DNA of 64,000 nucleotides from Serratia proteamaculans. GTDB taxonomy: Bacteria; Pseudomonadota; Gammaproteobacteria; Enterobacterales; Enterobacteriaceae. Positions 58,896 through 64,000 of the stretch are shown here, piece after piece; within the stretch, counting starts at the first letter, position 1, and the number at the start of each line of letters is the position of its first letter. The translations under genes were made by a program, and so were the position numbers. The stretch spans positions 620,001-684,000 of the forward strand of contig NZ_SWDE01000002.1 of the NCBI RefSeq assembly GCF_013337185.1, read 5' to 3'. The notes under the pieces are model-generated. The model made no database searches, was not told where the DNA came from, and saw nothing but the letters and a program-made list of their open reading frames with translations.

Positions 58896-59480
58896 TTACT
58901 GAGGTTTAGCGTGCCAGATGATCTTGCTGATCGTCCAGCTTTTCAGCGTGTCATCCGGTGGGATGATGTCCTGCTGGCCAGCCCACTTGCCGCTGAAGAT
59001 GTAGGTCACGTACTTGCTCTGCTCCGCCACACACTCCACTTTGCCGGCATCGTCGCCGTCGGCCGGTTTACAGGCACCGAACGCTTTGCTGTACAGATCG
59101 CTGAACGGCGTACCAAGTTTGCTGCCCCACTCGGTCGCCACCTTGCTGTCCATCACGTCCACCCGTTGCACGTGGCCCTTGGGTTCACCGGTGATCACCA
59201 GTTTCACGTCATTGCCGTCCATCGCCTGATAGTAAGAAACTATCTGGCCCTGGCTGGTGGCCATGCCGCCGCGCAGGCGGTAATCGCCTTTCAAGCCGTC
59301 GTTGATGGCGCTTTCCGACATCGGGGTGCCGGCGTTCAAATCGCCAACGCCCTTGGCGCTGACCTCAAGGCTGCTGTCAAACCAGTTAAGCGGCGACAGG
59401 CTCGACCAGGAGAAGTTCGACATCGTCGAACAGCCAGTCAGTAACAGCGGGAGCCCTAACAATAGTGGGCGAATATTCAT
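58896..59480 (-). CDS. yfeY: RpoE-regulated lipoprotein YfeY
   Basis: A 194-aa lipoprotein: signal peptide with lipobox LLLTGC (Cys at residue 17) followed by a DUF1131 (YfeY-type) domain. In E. coli it belongs to the sigma-E envelope stress regulon. The start at 59480 is required for a proper lipobox distance. Function unknown. Order yfeX-yfeY-yfeZ as in E. coli. Confidence 0.92.
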   Translation of the reverse strand: MNIRPLLLGLPLLLTGCSTMSNFSWSSLSPLNWFDSSLEVSAKGVGDLNAGTPMSESAINDGLKGDYRLRGGMATSQGQIVSYYQAMDGNDVKLVITGEPKGHVQRVDVMDSKVATEWGSKLGTPFSDLYSKAFGACKPADGDDAGKVECVAEQSKYVTYIFSGKWAGQQDIIPPDDTLKSWTISKIIWHAKPQ

Positions 59481-59613
59481 CTCTAGCTCCTTAACATCAA
59501 AGGCATGGGCCCGGCGTTTTGCTGCGTGCCAGCCTCTCACAACTGCCCACGCTTCGCCATCGGTTGCGAGCTTGGAGTGCAGAAAATAGGAAAAGTGCCG
59601 CCGCAGGCGGCAA

Positions 59614-60078
59614 TTACCCGGCTTCGTTCTGTACGGTAAAGCAGGCTTTTAGCCGCTGGTTCAGCAACAAATAGGCCAGGGCCAATGCATCAAGCAGTAT
59701 CAGGACAGCATCCAGCGGTGGCTGATTGTCGGCCTGTTGCCACAGGTTGAACACCGAACCGCCCAGTGCCGCCAGTAGCGAGAGGCAAAGCACCCAACGC
59801 CAGGCGCGCCACAATCGCGGCCATTGGTGACACCGTGGAGCCAACAGAAATGCCAGCGCCGCCGGCAGCCCCAGCATGATGCCGTACCAGAACCTTTGGG
59901 TGTCAGGATAAAACAGCTGCAGCAGCCCTTCCCCCTGCTGGCGCGAAGCACCGGCCATCACGAACAAAATCCAGGTCCGGGCCTGTAAAACCAGCACGCC
60001 CCAAAACCACAGCGGCAAACGCAGCGCGCCATGATGATCGTAATCGTCGGGGGAAAAACGGTGTGGGAGTGACTTCAA
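59614..60078 (-). CDS. yfeZ: DUF2919 inner-membrane protein YfeZ
   Basis: A 154-aa membrane protein with four hydrophobic segments and the N-terminal DDYDHHGALRLPLWFW block of the DUF2919 family. Same place as E. coli yfeZ (151 aa). Function unknown. Confidence 0.9.
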   Translation of the reverse strand: MKSLPHRFSPDDYDHHGALRLPLWFWGVLVLQARTWILFVMAGASRQQGEGLLQLFYPDTQRFWYGIMLGLPAALAFLLAPRCHQWPRLWRAWRWVLCLSLLAALGGSVFNLWQQADNQPPLDAVLILLDALALAYLLLNQRLKACFTVQNEAG

Positions 60079-60252
60079 CGTCGGTTCCTTGCCAATTTCA
60101 TTTTATTACTCCTTCAAATGGGAGTCCTGTTTAGCATTTTCAATGTGCCCGCTTAAGAACCCCTTAAGATTTTCATGCTTTACTTAACCCCATCAAACCA
60201 GCAGTCCTGATTGGCAGGGCTTTAATTCTCGATTGAGATAAGGAAGCTTCAA

Positions 60253-60651
60253 ATGAAAAAATATACCCTGGCCGCATTAATCGCTCTGTGCAGCGCACCG
60301 GTTCTGGCACAACAAGGCGGGTTCCTCGATCCTGCGGCACCGCAGACACAAACGCAAAATACCCAGCAGGGCGGCTTCTCCGGCCCAAGCGCAGCGCTGA
60401 CCACGGTAGACAAGGTGAAGTCGATGAGCGATGACACCTGGGTGATGCTGCAGGGCAATATCGAGCAGCGCGTTGGTGACGACACCTATACCTTCCGCGA
60501 CGCCAGCGGCACCCTGACGGTGGAGATCGACAAAAAACGCTGGAACGGCCAGACCATCACCCCGAAAGATAAAGTGCAGTTGGAAGGGAAAGTGGATAAA
60601 GACTGGAGCAGTGTGGAAGTGGATGTGAAGAACATCAAAAAACTGCCTTAA
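60253..60651 (+). CDS. YgiW/VisP-type periplasmic OB-fold protein
   Basis: A 132-aa exported protein: signal peptide to about residue 19 (APVLA), then a bacterial OB-fold (BOF) domain, with GGFSGPSAALTTVDKVKSMS, DDTWVMLQGNIEQRVGDD and TITPKDKVQLEGKVDKDW. Close to E. coli YgiW and Salmonella VisP (stress and peptidoglycan binding). In E. coli ygiW sits elsewhere, next to qseBC. Here it is placed between yfeZ and ypeA, facing ypeA, with a hairpin (60663-60685) between. Confidence 0.9.
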   Translation: MKKYTLAALIALCSAPVLAQQGGFLDPAAPQTQTQNTQQGGFSGPSAALTTVDKVKSMSDDTWVMLQGNIEQRVGDDTYTFRDASGTLTVEIDKKRWNGQTITPKDKVQLEGKVDKDWSSVEVDVKNIKKLP

Positions 60652-60662
60652 CACGCAGCAAC

Positions 60663-60685
60663 GGGCGGTGAGGTTTCACCGCCCG
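60663..60685. terminator. Hairpin between convergent visP-like gene and ypeA
   Basis: GGGCGGTGA and TCACCGCCC pair around a short loop. No T run follows on either strand, so it may only stabilise mRNA ends. Confidence 0.5.
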
Positions 60686-60694
60686 AATAACCAC

Positions 60695-61120
60695 TCAATA
60701 TTCCTGATCTTCGATCAGTCGTTTGCCCAGATTGGTCACATTCTGGATCTCGTAACCGAGTTTTTCGTACATCTCGATCACCGTGTCGTTGTCTTCACGC
60801 ACCACCAGCTGGATCTTCGGGCATCCGCGCGCGATCAGCTTCTTCTCCAGACGGTTAATTAACGCATTGGCAATACCGCGCCCGCGATAATCAGGATGCA
60901 CCCCCAGATAATACGCCGAACCGCGATGGCCATCGTAACCGCCCATCACCGAGCCCACGACTTCTCCGCCCACTTCGGCAACCAGAAACAGGTCCGGATC
61001 GTGATTCAGTTTACGCTCGATATCCATCTCGGGATCGTTCCACGGTCGCAGCAGATCGCAGCGCTCCCACAGGGTAATGACTTCTTCAAAGTCGTCTTGT
61101 CGAAATACGCGAATTTCCAT
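60695..61120 (-). CDS. ypeA: GNAT acetyltransferase YpeA
   Basis: A 141-aa GCN5-related N-acetyltransferase. The acetyl-CoA motif is [20 protein letters not shown] (residues about 73-92). Same length and place as E. coli YpeA. Substrate unknown. Confidence 0.93.
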   Translation of the reverse strand: MEIRVFRQDDFEEVITLWERCDLLRPWNDPEMDIERKLNHDPDLFLVAEVGGEVVGSVMGGYDGHRGSAYYLGVHPDYRGRGIANALINRLEKKLIARGCPKIQLVVREDNDTVIEMYEKLGYEIQNVTNLGKRLIEDQEY

Positions 61121-61263
61121 CGATGTTCGCCGCTGTTAATTAAGATGTTTATCTGATTATCGCGTGATTATTCACTTACGCAATATCAAACTGCGATTTA
61201 CCCCAGCAATTATCCAGAAATAGTCGGTAACCCGCGTAATAAATGGACATAGTTATCAGGTCG

Positions 61264-61282
61264 ATTAATGATTATCAATACG
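61264..61282. promoter_or_regulatory. Fur box candidate upstream of amiA-hemF
   Basis: ATTAATGATTATCAATACG matches about 14 of 19 Fur consensus positions with the core AATGATTATCA. It lies 44 bp before the amiA start. Confidence 0.5.
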
Positions 61283-61325
61283 ATATAACGTCGCAAAATA
61301 GAATTTGTCGATGGAGCGTAGCATT

Positions 61326-62225
61326 ATGAAAAAGCAGGTTAAACAATTCCTCAATTTTAAGCCGCTCTCCGTTTCCCCCACGCGACGTCAATTACTGCTC
61401 TCCGGCCTGGCGTTGGTACTGCTCGGCAGCAAAAGCCAAAGCGCCGAAGCCGAGTCCGGTGGCATGCTGCGCAACCAACATCCCAAACCGACAAGCAAGC
61501 CGGCAGCTAAACCGTCCGGCAGTAAAAGGCTGGTGATGATCGACCCAGGTCACGGCGGTATCGACTCCGGCGCGGTTGGCAGCGAAGGCTCACAGGAAAA
61601 GCACGTCGTGTTGGAGATTGCCAACCACGTGCGCCGCATCCTGCACGAACAGGAACACGTCGAAGTCCGTCTGACGCGGGAAGAAGACGAGTTTATCCCG
61701 CTGTTCCAACGGGTGGAGATTGCCCACCAGCATCAGGCCGACCTGTTTATCTCGATTCACGCCGACGGTTTTACCAGCCCGGAAGCCTCTGGCGCTTCGG
61801 TGTTTGCCCTGTCCAATCGCGGTGCCAGCAGCGCCATGGCGCGTTACCTGTCCAACCGTGAAAACGCCGCCGATGACGTGGCCGGTGGCAAGTACAAAAA
61901 CCAGGACAACTATCTGCAACAGGTGCTGTTTGATCTGGTGCAGACCGATACCATCAACAACAGCCTGACGCTCGGTCGCCACGTGCTCGGCCAGATCCGT
62001 CCGGTACACCACCTGCACAGCAACAGTACAGAGCAGGCGGCATTTGCGGTGCTGAAATCCCCGTCTATTCCGTCAGTGCTGGTAGAAACTTCATTCATTA
62101 CCAACCCGGCAGAAGAGCGCCTGCTTGGCACCACCGCCTTCCGCGAGAAAATCGCCCGCGCCATTGCCGATGGGGTGATCAGTTTCTTCAGCTATTACGA
62201 TACGCACCAACGAAAACCCGGCTGA
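61326..62225 (+). CDS. amiA: N-acetylmuramoyl-L-alanine amidase AmiA
   Basis: A 299-aa periplasmic zinc amidase cutting the peptide from septal peptidoglycan for cell separation. A Tat signal is visible (SPTRRQLLLSGLAL, residues 18-31). The Amidase_3 domain has the zinc ligands in IDPGHGGIDSG and SIHADGF plus the catalytic Glu in VLVETSFITNPAEE. The ATG at 61326 starts the Tat peptide. It is followed 69 bases later by hemF in the same direction. Confidence 0.94.
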   Translation: MKKQVKQFLNFKPLSVSPTRRQLLLSGLALVLLGSKSQSAEAESGGMLRNQHPKPTSKPAAKPSGSKRLVMIDPGHGGIDSGAVGSEGSQEKHVVLEIANHVRRILHEQEHVEVRLTREEDEFIPLFQRVEIAHQHQADLFISIHADGFTSPEASGASVFALSNRGASSAMARYLSNRENAADDVAGGKYKNQDNYLQQVLFDLVQTDTINNSLTLGRHVLGQIRPVHHLHSNSTEQAAFAVLKSPSIPSVLVETSFITNPAEERLLGTTAFREKIARAIADGVISFFSYYDTHQRKPG

Positions 62226-62243
62226 TACTGCCAGCCGCGGTGA

Positions 62244-63670
<1,427 letters not shown>

Positions 63671-63687
63671 TTGCGCCCGCATTTCGC

Positions 63688-64000
63688 TTAGAATCGCACC
63701 TCGCCGCCGAAGATATAGGTTCGGCCGCGGGCGGTGTTGGTCGGTGAGAAATCCCGTGATTGTGATGGCATGGCGTTCATCTTGTTCAATGCATCGGAAT
63801 AATCTTTGTCCATCAGGTTCTGCACGCTGAATTTCAACAGCAGATTGCGGTTGAATTGATAGGTACTGTACAGATCGATAACGGTCGGGATATGCGGCGC
63901 AGGCTCTTTCAGCAATTGCTCATTCTCATCGACGTTAGAATCGGGAGAAAGGCGCACAGCCTTGCCGGTGTATTTCACCAGCCCGCCCAGCGTCAATTTC
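63688..64000 (-). CDS. TonB-dependent receptor, C-terminal end (cut by window)
   Basis: The last 103 residues of a TonB-dependent outer-membrane receptor whose frame continues past base 64000. The final barrel strands are recognisable: TVIDLYSTYQFNRNLLLKFS, VQNLMDKDYSDAL and the terminal RGRTYIFGGEVRF ending in Phe. The ending resembles the haem/haemoglobin receptor subgroup (HasR/TbpA-like), but the plug is not in the window. It converges on amiA-hemF-yaiI. Confidence 0.82.
   Translation of the reverse strand, partial: KLTLGGLVKYTGKAVRLSPDSNVDENEQLLKEPAPHIPTVIDLYSTYQFNRNLLLKFSVQNLMDKDYSDALNKMNAMPSQSRDFSPTNTARGRTYIFGGEVRF

Overview
The window is about 64 kb of enterobacterial chromosome, most likely from the genus Serratia (S. 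plymuthica / S. liquefaciens / S. proteamaculans group). This is inferred from gene content and synteny recalled from memory, not from a database search. The backbone follows the E. coli order yfeO-ypeC-mntH-nupC-tRNA(Ala)x2-gltX-tRNA(Val)x3-tRNA(Lys) on the left. On the right it follows yfeR-yfeH-ypeB-ligA-zipA-cysZ-cysK-ptsHI-crr, then cysM-cysAWTP, yfeX-yfeY-yfeZ-ypeA-amiA-hemF. Serratia-type accessory blocks interrupt it.

Layout. 1-6 kb: the end of yfeO, then an inserted block (amino-acid racemase, PACE efflux protein with a divergent LysR regulator, indolepyruvate decarboxylase, aldo-keto reductase). 6-12.2 kb: ypeC-like gene with a structured leader, mntH, nupC, tRNA genes and gltX. 12.2-30.9 kb: a complete enterobactin-type (catecholate) siderophore locus in the E. 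coli gene order, inverted: entA-B-E-C, fepB, entS, fepDGC, entF-mbtH-fes, fepA, with Fur-box-like sequences in every divergent promoter region. It lacks entD, entH and fepE. 30.9-39.9 kb: an orphan DppA-like binding protein, the acetoin operon budA-budB with a LysR regulator, eutBC without microcompartment genes, a nucleotidyltransferase-like gene, and a FlxA-like gene behind a near-consensus flagellar sigma-28 promoter. 39.9-64 kb: core genes for DNA ligation, cell division, cysteine and sulfate assimilation, the PTS, a CpxAR-like two-component system between crr and cysM, a DyP peroxidase, an amidase, haem synthesis, and the C-terminus of a TonB-dependent receptor cut by the window end.

How it works together. 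EntC, EntB and EntA convert chorismate to 2,3-dihydroxybenzoate. EntE loads it on the EntB carrier domain, and EntF (C-A-T-TE, serine-type adenylation pocket) with its MbtH partner assembles the trilactone. EntS exports it, FepA and FepBDGC import the ferric form, and Fes releases the iron. The carrier proteins need a phosphopantetheinyl transferase that is not encoded here. IpdC and BudB/BudA are alternative pyruvate-type decarboxylation routes (indole-3-acetaldehyde and acetoin).

No undescribed multi-gene defence, phage or conjugative system is visible. The most unusual structures are non-coding: a 58-bp duplication of the tRNA-Lys 3' end plus its terminator beside the siderophore cluster, interrupted by a 67-bp multi-hairpin element whose relative sits inside an ERIC repeat 10 kb away; a 49-nt inverted repeat ahead of the ypeC-like gene; and a perfect palindrome abutting the start codon of the bud-linked LysR gene.
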